A DNA stretch of 37,915 nucleotides from UBA7672 sp034439955 (lineage in GTDB: Bacteria > Pseudomonadota > Alphaproteobacteria > Caulobacterales > Hyphomonadaceae): positions 1-37,915 of the forward strand of contig JAWXBJ010000017.1 of NCBI GenBank assembly GCA_034439955.1, given 5' to 3'. How positions within the stretch are numbered: position 1 is the stretch's first letter; every line of letters starts with the position of its first letter. Under the pieces are notes generated by a model. The model had not been told where the DNA came from. It ran no database searches and saw only the letters and a list, made by a program, of their open reading frames with translations. This document shows positions 23,523-34,195 of this stretch, piece by piece. The translations under genes and the position numbers were made by a program.

Positions 23523-24493
23523 CGTCAACCGATCTCACCTTTTTGGTACAACAGCTTCGCGCGATTGGCGAGGTCACCCGGGCCCGCATACTGGCGTTGC
23601 TGACGCATGGCGAGCTCTCGGTCGGTGAACTTGCGCAGGTGCTTGGACAAAGCCAGCCCCGGCTCTCCCGTCATATGAAATTCTTGACGGCCGCCGGCCT
23701 GGTCGAAAGGTTGCCGGAAGGCGCCTGGGTGTTTTACCGGCTGCCCGCAGACGGACGCTCCCGAAAGTTGACCGACCTGCTGACAGCGGCGATAGACCCC
23801 TCGGACCCGATGATCCGGCGCGATCTGGAGCGGCTGGCGGAAACCCGATCGGCGCGGCTCGCTGCGGCGCAGCAGTATTTCTCCCGGGTTGCCGAAAACT
23901 GGGACGCGCTGCGCGCCCTGCATTATTCCGAAGGTGATATCGAACAGGCGGTGCTCGACGCTGCCGGGCCGGGCCCGTTCGACCTGGTCGTCGATTTTGG
24001 GACGGGCACGGGTCGCATGCTTGCGCTGTTCGCCGAGCGGTCGAGACGCGCCGAAGGAATTGATCTCAGCCATCAGATGCTGACGGTCGCCCGCACGAAT
24101 CTGGCCGGCCTGCCCAATGCATCCGTCAGGCATGGCGACGCGACGGCGTCTCCTTACCCCGATAGTTCCGCCGGCCTGGTGATCATCCATCAGGTGCTGC
24201 ATTTCCTGGATGATCCCGCCCGGGCGCTGATCGAGGCAGCGCGGGTTCTGAAGCCGAGCGGCCAGCTTGTCGTGGTCGATTTCGCCCCCCACCGTCTGGA
24301 GCATCTGCGCTCCGATCATGCGCATCGGCGGCTCGGCGTGTCGGAAGTAGAATTCGCGCGATGGGCCGAGCGCGCGCATCTCCAGGTGGGGTCGATCCGG
24401 CGCTTTGGCGCGCCCGCGCACGGCGAGGGCGTCGCCGTCACCGTGTGGAAAGCAGAAAGCCGGAAGTCCAGCGGGACGGAGCTAGCGGCATGA
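23519..24493 (+). CDS. ArsR-type HTH fused to a SAM-dependent methyltransferase (324 aa)
   Basis: Residues 5-85 form an ArsR winged helix (TRARILALLTHGELSVGELAQVLGQSQPRLSRHMKFL). Residues 120-310 are a class I methyltransferase with SAM loop VVDFGTGTGRML (157-168) and the motif LVIIHQVLHFLDDP. The metal-binding cysteines of classical ArsR proteins are absent. Fusions like this precede metF/metH in many alphaproteobacteria, where sensing of SAM or S-adenosylhomocysteine through the methyltransferase pocket is a reasonable idea, similar in purpose to SahR. The start ATG lies within the AT-rich repeats. No Shine-Dalgarno is seen, so the message may be leaderless. The stop overlaps metF (ATGA). 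Confidence 0.92.
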   Translation: MTSTDLTFLVQQLRAIGEVTRARILALLTHGELSVGELAQVLGQSQPRLSRHMKFLTAAGLVERLPEGAWVFYRLPADGRSRKLTDLLTAAIDPSDPMIRRDLERLAETRSARLAAAQQYFSRVAENWDALRALHYSEGDIEQAVLDAAGPGPFDLVVDFGTGTGRMLALFAERSRRAEGIDLSHQMLTVARTNLAGLPNASVRHGDATASPYPDSSAGLVIIHQVLHFLDDPARALIEAARVLKPSGQLVVVDFAPHRLEHLRSDHAHRRLGVSEVEFARWAERAHLQVGSIRRFGAPAHGEGVAVTVWKAESRKSSGTELAA

Positions 24494-25353
24494 CCACCCC
24501 TGCTGTGTCGTTCGAGTTCTTTCCGCCCAAGACGGCGGAGATGGAGGACAGGCTCTGGGATTCCGTCCAGCGCCTCGCTCCGGTCAGTCCACGGTTTGTC
24601 TCGGTCACTTATGGCGCGGGCGGATCGACGCGAGAGCGCACCCACGCCATCGTCAAGCGGATGGCGGAGGAGACCCCACTGTCTCCCGCCGGCCACATCA
24701 CCTGCGTCGCCGCGACCCGCGCCGAGATCGATCAGGTCCTGAGGGATTACTGGGACGCCGGTGTGAAGCGCATCGTCGCGCTGCGTGGAGACCCAACCGC
24801 CGGCATCGGGGCGAGGTACGAGCCGCATCCCGGCGGCTACGCCTTCGCCTCCGACCTCATCGCCGGCGCCCGCCGCATCGCCGACTTTGACATTTCGGTC
24901 GGTTGCTATCCCGAAGTCCATCCCGACGCGGGTTCGATGCAGGAAGAAGTCGAAAATCTCAGGCGAAAATTCGACGCGGGGGCGACGCGTGCAATCAGTC
25001 AGTTCTTCTTCGAAGCGGACACCTATACGCGCTTTGTCGACGCGGCGCGTGATGCGGGTATAACGCAGCCGATTGTGCCGGGGATCATGCTGCAGTCCAA
25101 CTTCAAGGGGCTGAAGCGCATGGCCGACATGTGCAACACGGCGATCCCGCCGCGTATCGCAGCCCTCTATGACGGGCTCGACAATGACCCGGAGACGAGG
25201 GACCTGGTGACGGCCCACGTCGCCGCCGATCTCTGCAACCGGCTCGCCCAACAGGGTGTCGATCAGTTCCACTTCTACACGATGAACCGCGCTGGCCTGT
25301 CGTTATCGACCTGCCGCCTGCTTGGCGTATCACCGGGGGGAGAAGTCACATGA
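24490..25353 (+). CDS. metF: Methylenetetrahydrofolate reductase (287 aa)
   Basis: The N-terminal SFEFFPPK motif with the catalytic Glu, FVSVTYGAGGSTRERT, 'ALRGDP' and 'ISQFFFEADTY' mark a bacterial MetF TIM barrel that binds FAD. It reduces 5,10-methylene-THF to 5-methyl-THF with NADH, the methyl donor for methionine synthase encoded by the next genes. Length is normal. It overlaps the regulator by four bases and the metH N-terminal gene by four bases, so translation is coupled throughout. Confidence 0.97.
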   Translation: MTTPAVSFEFFPPKTAEMEDRLWDSVQRLAPVSPRFVSVTYGAGGSTRERTHAIVKRMAEETPLSPAGHITCVAATRAEIDQVLRDYWDAGVKRIVALRGDPTAGIGARYEPHPGGYAFASDLIAGARRIADFDISVGCYPEVHPDAGSMQEEVENLRRKFDAGATRAISQFFFEADTYTRFVDAARDAGITQPIVPGIMLQSNFKGLKRMADMCNTAIPPRIAALYDGLDNDPETRDLVTAHVAADLCNRLAQQGVDQFHFYTMNRAGLSLSTCRLLGVSPGGEVT

Positions 25354-26414
25354 ACCGTCCTGAGAGGATCGCCGCGCTCAAGGCCTCGGCACTGGAACGC
25401 ATTCTGATCCTCGATGGATCCTGGGGCGTGATGATCCAGCGTCAGGAGCTGACCGAAGGGGATTTCCGCGCCGAGCGATTCAAGACCCATCCGGGTCAAC
25501 TCAAGGGCAACAATGATCTTCTGTGCCTCACCCGGCCCGACATCATCGCCGATCTGCATGACCAGTATTTCGGCGCCGGGGCGGACATCTCCGAGACCAA
25601 CACGTTTTCGGCGACAGTGATCGCGCAGGACGACTACAGGCTTGATGCGCAGGCTGTCCGTGACATCAATCTGGAAGGCGCCCGGATCGGGCGGAGGGTG
25701 GCCGACGCGTGGACAGCAAAGCAGCCCCACAAGCCGCGCTTTCTGGCTGGCTCGATCGGGCCGCTCAACAAGATGCTGTCCATGTCCTCGGACGTCAACG
25801 ATCCCGGAGCGCGGCTGGTGGGATTCGACGAGGTCTACGACGCCTACCGCCACCAGATCGTCGCGCTCAACGAAGGCGGCGTCGATCTCTACCTGATCGA
25901 GACCATCACCGATACGCTGAACTGCAAGGCGGCGATCAAGGCCATTCTGGACCTTGAGGCCGAAGGCCTCGATGGCCTGCCAATCTGGATATCGGGAACG
26001 ATCACCGACCGCTCGGGTCGCACCCTGTCGGGTCAGACTGCCGAAGCATTTTGGAATTCCGTGAAACACGCCCGGCCCTTCGCGATCGGCTTCAACTGCG
26101 CATTGGGCGCCGACCTGATGCGCCCATTCATCGCCGAGATGTCGCGCGTGGCCGATACGCTGGTCGCTGCCTATCCGAACGCTGGCCTGCCCAACGAGAT
26201 GGGCCAATATGACGAGCAGCCTCATCAGACCGCGCATGCCGTCGAAGCTTGGGCCCGGGAGGGGTTGGTCAACATCCTGGGCGGTTGTTGCGGCACGACT
26301 CCCGATCACATCCGTTGCATCGCCGACGGTGTCGCGGCGATCGCCCCGCGGGTCCCGCCGGCGCGCCCGCGCGCGCTGCGTCTCGCCGGTCTCGAACCCT
26401 TTGAGTTAGCGTGA
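25350..26414 (+). CDS. metH: Methionine synthase, homocysteine-binding subunit (354 aa)
   Basis: This is the homocysteine S-methyltransferase barrel of cobalamin-dependent MetH as a separate protein. Zinc ligands are C250 (GFNCALG) and C313/C314 (GGCCGTTP), which match C247, C310 and C311 of the E. coli enzyme. It activates homocysteine and must partner with the folate/B12 protein encoded at 27615. Together 354 and 878 residues nearly equal one full MetH (about 1227 aa), and the break falls at a natural domain border. Split metH is common in alphaproteobacteria. The two genes that follow stand between the halves. Confidence 0.95.
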   Translation: MNRPERIAALKASALERILILDGSWGVMIQRQELTEGDFRAERFKTHPGQLKGNNDLLCLTRPDIIADLHDQYFGAGADISETNTFSATVIAQDDYRLDAQAVRDINLEGARIGRRVADAWTAKQPHKPRFLAGSIGPLNKMLSMSSDVNDPGARLVGFDEVYDAYRHQIVALNEGGVDLYLIETITDTLNCKAAIKAILDLEAEGLDGLPIWISGTITDRSGRTLSGQTAEAFWNSVKHARPFAIGFNCALGADLMRPFIAEMSRVADTLVAAYPNAGLPNEMGQYDEQPHQTAHAVEAWAREGLVNILGGCCGTTPDHIRCIADGVAAIAPRVPPARPRALRLAGLEPFELA

Positions 26415-26977
26415 TGGCCAAATTTTATGACAGCTTGAACGACAAGCATGTCGCATTCATCATGGCGCAGAAGATGTTCTTCGTCGCCACCGCGCCCCTA
26501 TGGCACGCGGGACGGGTGAACCTGTCGCCGAAAGGCTATGACAGCTTCCGCGTGATTGGCCCGAACCGCGTGGTGTATGCCGATCTTGGCGGATCGGGCG
26601 CCGAGACGCTGGCGCATGTACGCGAGAACGGGCGGATCACCTTCATGTTCTGCGCCTTCGACGGCGCGCCGAACATTTTGCGCCTCTATGGCCATGGCTC
26701 GGTGATGCAGTTCAACGATCCCGGCTTTGCCGAAGAGATCGCGAAATTCCCTCCCGGCCACGAGCGCGCCCGCGACATCATCTTCGCCGACATCACACAG
26801 GTGCAGGACAGCTGCGGCTGGGCCGTGCCGTTCTATGAGTTCAAGGGCGAGCGCGACCAGTTGCTGCGCTATATCGAACATACGGAGCTCGAAGTCTGGC
26901 ACGAGAGCCGGTTGACAAAGAATGCGAAGAGCATCGACGGGCTGACGGGGATGATCCGGGCCAAGGCGGCAAAATGA
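26414..26977 (+). CDS. Pyridoxamine 5'-phosphate oxidase-like FMN-binding protein (187 aa)
   Basis: Residues 12-130 are a split-barrel flavin-binding fold: FFVATAPLWHAGRVNLSPKGYDSFRVIGPNRVVYADLGGSGAETLAHVRENGRITFMFCAF, with LRLYGHGSV following. This group is annotated as PNPOx-family and is often of unknown substrate; it is not the classical PdxH, which has a different C-terminus. ATG at 26414 is preferred over a GTG three bases earlier because it shares a base with the stop of metH (TGATG). Its coupling to methionine synthase may be linked to flavin-dependent reduction, for example cobalamin reactivation, but that is a guess. Confidence 0.88.
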   Translation: MAKFYDSLNDKHVAFIMAQKMFFVATAPLWHAGRVNLSPKGYDSFRVIGPNRVVYADLGGSGAETLAHVRENGRITFMFCAFDGAPNILRLYGHGSVMQFNDPGFAEEIAKFPPGHERARDIIFADITQVQDSCGWAVPFYEFKGERDQLLRYIEHTELEVWHESRLTKNAKSIDGLTGMIRAKAAK

Positions 26978-27614
26978 GAGGTTCATGGGCAGTTCTGATA
27001 CTGGCGTCCGGACTTGCAGGACGTGCGACAGGATCGGTCATCGTCGATGACGACGATGCGCCCGCTGTTGTCTCGCAGGCGCTCGATCTAACCTGCGGAT
27101 GGCTGGTTGACGGCTCCGATACCCCAACGCGAGAAAAAATGGAGCGCTTAGGGTGGACGCCATGGATGTCGCGGGAAGGCCCGGTAATTCCGGAATTCAT
27201 GCAACGATTTCAGGAGGGGCGTCCCGCTCTTGCAAGTTTCAGTCTCACTTTCAGACAGCGAGGCAACTTGCTCGCAGGTTGTTGGGAAGACCATTGCTCC
27301 GGCGGGGTGGGGTTCGAGCGAGGACGCTCAATCGAAAGTCTGGTGGATGGAGTTCCCCTTCCGACCGCCGAGTTCAAACCCAGCTTGGCCGCGCTCGAGA
27401 CTTGGACTGATCGGGTCTTACCGGATTCAGTGCCTATGCAGCCGGATTTCAAGTCAGGTGACGACGGACCGTTCATGGCGCGCGCCGATAGAAAGTTCGC
27501 ATTTCTTGCGGTCGTGGATGTGAGTGGTTGGGGCATGGAATGGCGACTGATGCCGACTGACAAGTTGCTTGCGCCGGCACAACCCAGCAGCTCCGGCGTC
27601 AAGACACCTCCAGA

Positions 27615-27618
<4 letters not shown>
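26974..27618 (+). CDS. Secreted hypothetical protein inserted between metH halves (214 aa)
   Basis: The N-terminus MRGSWAVLILASGLAGRATG looks like a signal peptide. The mature part has three cysteines in the first hundred residues (DLTCGWLVDG, GCWEDHCSGG) and two tryptophan-rich patches. No family is recognised. It overlaps both neighbours by ATGA-type junctions (26974 and 27615), so it is part of the operon, but its base composition is visibly less GC-rich than the genes around it, which suggests later arrival. No methionine-related function can be read from it. Confidence 0.7.
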
Positions 27619-30251
<2,633 letters not shown>

Positions 30252-30305
30252 GGGCGATGCCGTCCAGCCGCAACGACTGCAAAGCTGCGGCAGATTTGAT
30301 GCATG

Positions 30306-31550
30306 TCAAGACGCCGCTGCACGCACCCGCGCCAACGCCCCCAGCCCCGCCGCACGACCGGTCGCGATGCAGGCCTGCAGCAGATACCCGCCCGTCGGCG
30401 CCTCCCAGTCCAGCATCTCGCCGCACACGAATGTCCTTGGGTCCGCCTTGAGTGAGAGGTCCGCCGACAGGCTGTCCCACCGGACGCCGCCGGCCGTCGA
30501 GATGGCGCGCTCAATAGGAAAAGCGCCCTGCAGCTGGATCCGCGTCCGCTTGATTCGCGCAGCGAGCAGGCCCGGATTGTCGGGCAGGGCGGGTCCCAAC
30601 ACATCCTCGCGTAGAAGTCCGGCCGCTGCCTGCGCCAGGCCCGCCTTGCGTAGACGGTTCGACATCGACATTTGCCCAATCGGACCAGCAGGGTCCTGCG
30701 TCAGCCGGACCATAAGGGCTTCAAGCGTCAGATCCGGATAGAGGTCGATCTCCAGCGCGACCATCTCGCCGCTTTCCAGCGCGTTACGCAAAGAGGCGGA
30801 CAGGGCGTAAACGGGGCCGCCTTCGATGCCGTTCCGTGTGATCATCGCTTCGCCCCGGACGCTCTCTCCGGCAAACGAGAAACGCGCCGACTTGACAGGA
30901 TGGCCCGCGAATTGGTCGCGGAAAATGTCCGACCAGCCGGTTCTAAAACCGCAATTGGCCGGGCGGAGCGGCGCCAGCGCCACGCCCCGCGCCGCCAGCG
31001 TCCCCTGCCAGGACCCGTCCGATCCAAGGCGTGGCCAGCTGGCGCCGCCGAGAGCCAGGATCGCCACTTCGGCGCTAGCGGATGTTTTACCTGCGTCCGT
31101 TTCGAACGCGAGGTCTGGCCCGTTCCAGCCGGCCCACCGGGACCGGGCGTGAAATTCGACGCTCAGGCTGGCGAGGCGCGCCAGCCAGGTCCGCAGCAGG
31201 GGCGAGGCTTTCATCGTCCTCGGGAATACCCGCCCGCTCGATCCCACGAATGTCTCAACGCCGAGGCCCTCGCACCAGGCACGCATCTCTTCGGGCGGAA
31301 AGGCGCGTATCGCCGGCTCAAGCCAAGGCCGAGCGGCGCCATACCGTTCGAGAAATGTCTCGAGGTTTTCCGAATGGGTGAGGTTGAGACCGCCGCGACC
31401 GGCAAGCAGGAATTTGCGCGCTGGGTTCGGCATACGGTCGTGCAGGGCGACCCGGACGCCCGCATCCGCCAGCACTTCCGCAGCGGCAAGTCCGGCCGGG
31501 CCGGCGCCGACCACGATCGCGCGCGGCAATTGTTGTGGGGTTTGCTGCAT
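30306..31550 (-). CDS. HI0933/YhiN-family FAD-dependent oxidoreductase (414 aa)
   Basis: The dinucleotide-binding start AIVVGAGPAGLAAAEVLADAG (G15, G17, G20), the substrate-side block KFLLAGRGGLNLTHSE, an FVGSSGRVFPRTMKASPLLR segment and the C-terminal FVCGEMLDWEAPTGGYLLQACIATGRAAG are characteristic of the HI0933 group, here of the TIGR03862 type. The reaction is unknown in most members. The start MQQTPQQ was chosen because the Rossmann motif follows within ten residues; the frame is open 67 codons further with no similarity. It is monocistronic. Confidence 0.92.
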   Translation of the reverse strand: MQQTPQQLPRAIVVGAGPAGLAAAEVLADAGVRVALHDRMPNPARKFLLAGRGGLNLTHSENLETFLERYGAARPWLEPAIRAFPPEEMRAWCEGLGVETFVGSSGRVFPRTMKASPLLRTWLARLASLSVEFHARSRWAGWNGPDLAFETDAGKTSASAEVAILALGGASWPRLGSDGSWQGTLAARGVALAPLRPANCGFRTGWSDIFRDQFAGHPVKSARFSFAGESVRGEAMITRNGIEGGPVYALSASLRNALESGEMVALEIDLYPDLTLEALMVRLTQDPAGPIGQMSMSNRLRKAGLAQAAAGLLREDVLGPALPDNPGLLAARIKRTRIQLQGAFPIERAISTAGGVRWDSLSADLSLKADPRTFVCGEMLDWEAPTGGYLLQACIATGRAAGLGALARVRAAAS

Positions 31551-31704
31551 CGATCGCTTGATATCGGTTCGCGTTCGCCCTGTCCCTATCAGACATCGGC
31601 TTTCCCATCGGACGTCGGCCGGGCGGGCGAGCGTGGCGCAGAGAAGTTCGCCGCGCGGCAGAATCCGCTTGTCCTGCCTCGGCCCGCCTCTAGCGAGGAC
31701 GGGG

Positions 31705-31842
31705 GTGTTCGGCGGGCGCGTGGAGACGCAGGTGGCGCACGTCCTTCGCACACTTTTTTCGCGCCTCGATTTCTCGTGGATACGGATCGAGATCGCGCTT
31801 CTCGTCGGCGTGTTCCTGCTCGCGGGCTTTAGCGGCCCGTAA
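31705..31842 (+). CDS. Possible small membrane protein (45 aa)
   Basis: A GTG start with GAGGA 5 nt upstream opens a frame giving one charged amphipathic stretch (VETQVAHVLRTLFSRLDFSW) and one membrane segment (IEIALLVGVFLLAGF). The stop overlaps the end of the convergent crotonase gene by 14 bp. It lies in the 278-bp gap upstream of the flavoprotein on the opposite strand. The hydrophobic segment and start signals look real, but the length is short, so treat as a candidate. Confidence 0.4.
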   Translation: MFGGRVETQVAHVLRTLFSRLDFSWIRIEIALLVGVFLLAGFSGP

Positions 31843-32668
31843 ACCGCGCCGGCCGTTTCTCCATGAAATGCGCGACCCCTTCCTTGAAGTCTTCGGACGC
31901 GAAACTTGCCGGCATGTCGGCGTTGGCCGCCTCGATGGCTTCGCCCAGCGACTGAAACTGGGCGTTCCAGATTTCGCGCTTCATCTCGCGGAGGGAGCGC
32001 GGCGACACCTCATTCGCCAACATGCGGGCGTAGTCCAGCACGTCCGCCTCGAACCGGTCCGCCGGGACGACGCGGCTGACGAGCCTCATCGCCAGCGCTT
32101 CCGCCGCGCCGAGAACGCGGGCCGAAAACAGGAGGTCGGCAGCGTTGGCGAAACCTACCAGCCGCGGCAAGAGCCAGGAGACGCCATGCTCGGCCACCAG
32201 TCCTCGCCTTGAAAACGAGGTCGTGAACTTCGCCGCGTCAGACGCAAAACGAATGTCTGTGTAAAGCGACAGCACGAGGCCCAGCCCGGCGCACGATCCG
32301 TTGATCGCTCCGATTATCGGCTTAGGCACGGCGGGAAACCAGGAGTACTCCTTGCGGAAATCTTCGCGGGCCGACGGGTCGAAGGGCTCGCGCGAACTTG
32401 CCGGGCGCGAACCTTCGGCGTGCTTTCTCTCTCCGCTCGCCTTCGTCTGGATTGATTGCAGAAGTCCCATGTCGGCGCCAGCGCAGAAGCCCCGTCCGGC
32501 GCCGGTTAGAACGATGACGCGCACCGCATCGTCGGCTGACGCCGCCCGCATCGCCGCGCGGACGTCGCGGTCCATCTCGGCGCGCCACGCATTGAGCTTG
32601 TCGGGCCGGTTCAGCGTCACCACAGCGACGTCGTCCTCGACCCGGTAGAGTATGTCTTCGTACGTCAT
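31829..32668 (-). CDS. Enoyl-CoA hydratase/isomerase family protein (279 aa)
   Basis: A crotonase fold: VAVVTLNRPDKLNAW at the N-terminus, the oxyanion-hole segments GRGFCAGADMGLL and NGSCAGLGLVLSLYTDIRFASD, and VAEHGVSWLLPRLVG with a glutamate in the position used by hydratases. The loop between the first two (about 75-115) is longer than usual. Exact substrate unknown; members act on acyl-CoA thioesters. AAGGAAG stands about 7 nt before the ATG; the longer frame upstream has no family match. Divergent from the SDR-like gene with 101 bp between, so joint regulation is possible. Confidence 0.92.
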   Translation of the reverse strand: MTYEDILYRVEDDVAVVTLNRPDKLNAWRAEMDRDVRAAMRAASADDAVRVIVLTGAGRGFCAGADMGLLQSIQTKASGERKHAEGSRPASSREPFDPSAREDFRKEYSWFPAVPKPIIGAINGSCAGLGLVLSLYTDIRFASDAAKFTTSFSRRGLVAEHGVSWLLPRLVGFANAADLLFSARVLGAAEALAMRLVSRVVPADRFEADVLDYARMLANEVSPRSLREMKREIWNAQFQSLGEAIEAANADMPASFASEDFKEGVAHFMEKRPARFTGR

Positions 32669-32769
32669 GGCGTTCTTCCTTTCAGTTTCCAGCCAGCCTA
32701 TGCCAGCTTTACGCGGACGTCGCGATCCAGGCTCGGCGTCGAGCGCCTCGCTGGTCAAACGGAGCAAGC

Positions 32770-33483
32770 ATGCCCGAGAGCAAAACCGTCCTCGTCACCG
32801 ACGTTCGCGGCTTCGCCAATCCGGTCATCGCCCAGCGCCTGAAGCGAGCAGGCGCTCGGGTCGCGGCGGTCGATCCATCGATTCCGAGCGATGGTGAGGA
32901 GGATGGCATCGCGCTTGTGGCCTGGAGCGAGCCGGCCGCCATGGTAGAAGCCGCCGTGGCGCGACTGGGCGGGAGGCTCGACGCCATCGTCATCTCTCCG
33001 GCGCTTCCGGCGCCGCGCACGCCGGTGGACAGCTTCACGGCGCAGAGTCTGGCGTCTTATTTCGACCGGGTCGCCATCGAGCCGCTGCTATTCGCTTCAG
33101 CCGCCGCCAGGGTCATGCGCACCCGGAAATCCGGCCGGATCGTCTTCGGGACCTCGTCCGGGCCCATCGGCGGCATACCGGGGTTCGTCGCCTACGCTGC
33201 AGCCCGGTCGGCGGTGAACGGGGCGGTCCGGTCTCTCGCGCTCGAACTGGCGGCGGATGGCATTTCGGTCAACGCTGTCGCGCCCAACTTCATCCAGACC
33301 GAGACCTATTATCCAAAAGCTCTGCTGGCGGATCCGGTCAGGGGTCCCAAGCTTGTGGCCCGTGTCCCGATGGGTCGGCTGGGCGAGGCCGACGAGGTGG
33401 CGGCGCTCGTCGAACTCCTGGCGCTGGGTGACGCTGGCTTTGTGTCGGGCCAGGTGATCCCGATATCGGGGGCCTGGTGCTGA
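32770..33483 (+). CDS. Halohydrin-dehalogenase-like SDR-fold protein (237 aa)
   Basis: The protein has the short-chain dehydrogenase fold but lacks the glycine-rich NAD(P) motif; at that place it has T10-x4-F15-x-N17 (VTDVRGFAN), close to the T-x4-F-x-G motif of halohydrin dehalogenases. The catalytic residues are S129-x12-Y142-x3-R146, that is Ser-Tyr-Arg instead of the Ser-Tyr-Lys of true dehydrogenases, with almost the same numbering as HheC (Ser132, Tyr145, Arg149). The later APNFIQTETYYPKA segment also parallels HheC. Such enzymes convert vicinal haloalcohols to epoxides without a cofactor. GGAG lies 5 nt before the ATG. An ordinary SDR of unknown type remains possible. Confidence 0.8.
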   Translation: MPESKTVLVTDVRGFANPVIAQRLKRAGARVAAVDPSIPSDGEEDGIALVAWSEPAAMVEAAVARLGGRLDAIVISPALPAPRTPVDSFTAQSLASYFDRVAIEPLLFASAAARVMRTRKSGRIVFGTSSGPIGGIPGFVAYAAARSAVNGAVRSLALELAADGISVNAVAPNFIQTETYYPKALLADPVRGPKLVARVPMGRLGEADEVAALVELLALGDAGFVSGQVIPISGAWC

Positions 33484-33487
33484 TGCG

Positions 33488-34069
33488 CTAGGCGCTGAAC
33501 TTCTTGGCGAAGAACCCGAATACCCTACCTATACCGGCGTCCCAGTCTTCCCGCGTCTCGCCAAAATGATGTCCGGCCTTGCCTTCGAGCAGCAGAGTGG
33601 CCAGCCCGTGACTTATGGCCCAGCATGCGATGATCGGCGCGATGCTCCCCGGCGGCTCGCCGGAATCGACAGCCGCGACCTCGGAGACGAGAAGGTTGAA
33701 TGCCTGCTCGGCGGCGCTGTGCGCGTCCTCGTGTCGTTCCATGTCGACCATCTCTCCACGGAACATCAGCCGGAACTGCGCGGGATAGTCTAGGGCGAAA
33801 CGGACATAAGTCTCGCCCATCGCTTGGACGCGGTCGATCGCTGCCGGCGATTTGGCGAGAGCGGCAATCATGTAGCTGTGCAGCCGCACGAAGCCATCAC
33901 GCACAAGTTCGGCGAGGATGCTCTCGCGGTCCGCGAAATAATGGTACGGTGCCTGGTGGCTGACCCCGGCGCGGCGCGCGACTTCGCGCATGCTGAGCGC
34001 ACCGAGCCCTCCTTCATTCATTAGGTCGAGGCTCGCCGTCAGGATCGAGGCGCGAACGTCATCGGTCAC
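33488..34069 (-). CDS. TetR-family repressor (193 aa)
   Basis: The N-terminal HTH (about 8-52) reads ILTASLDLMNEGGLGALSMREVARRAGVSHQAPYHYFADRESIL, the classic TetR form. The C-terminal domain (about 75-190) is of the WHG/TetR_C_33 type with DYPAQFRLMFRGEMVD. It starts with GTG and has no strong ribosome binding site. It is divergent from the RND adaptor and pump, with a perfect double palindrome in between (34133-34166), so it most likely represses the efflux genes and itself. It is separated from the convergent SDR-like gene by only four bases. Confidence 0.93.
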   Translation of the reverse strand: MTDDVRASILTASLDLMNEGGLGALSMREVARRAGVSHQAPYHYFADRESILAELVRDGFVRLHSYMIAALAKSPAAIDRVQAMGETYVRFALDYPAQFRLMFRGEMVDMERHEDAHSAAEQAFNLLVSEVAAVDSGEPPGSIAPIIACWAISHGLATLLLEGKAGHHFGETREDWDAGIGRVFGFFAKKFSA

Positions 34070-34132
34070 GGGGATTTTATGTCTCCAGACTGCAATTGCC
34101 TGAGGATAGGCGATTTGCGATCGAATGCGGGA

Positions 34133-34166
34133 TTGACACTGTCAGGGTCCAACTAGACAGTGTCAA
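34133..34166. promoter_or_regulatory. Double-palindrome operator of the TetR/RND locus
   Basis: TTGACACTGTC (34133-34143) and GACAGTGTCAA (34156-34166) form a perfect 11-bp inverted repeat with a 12-nt spacer. Each arm holds a palindrome of its own (GACA-C-TGTC, GACA-G-TGTC), as if two TetR dimers bind. The left arm includes a -35-like TTGACA on the plus strand. Confidence 0.75.
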
Positions 34167-34195
34167 GAAAATGGTCTGCAGGACTTCACTCGCAC

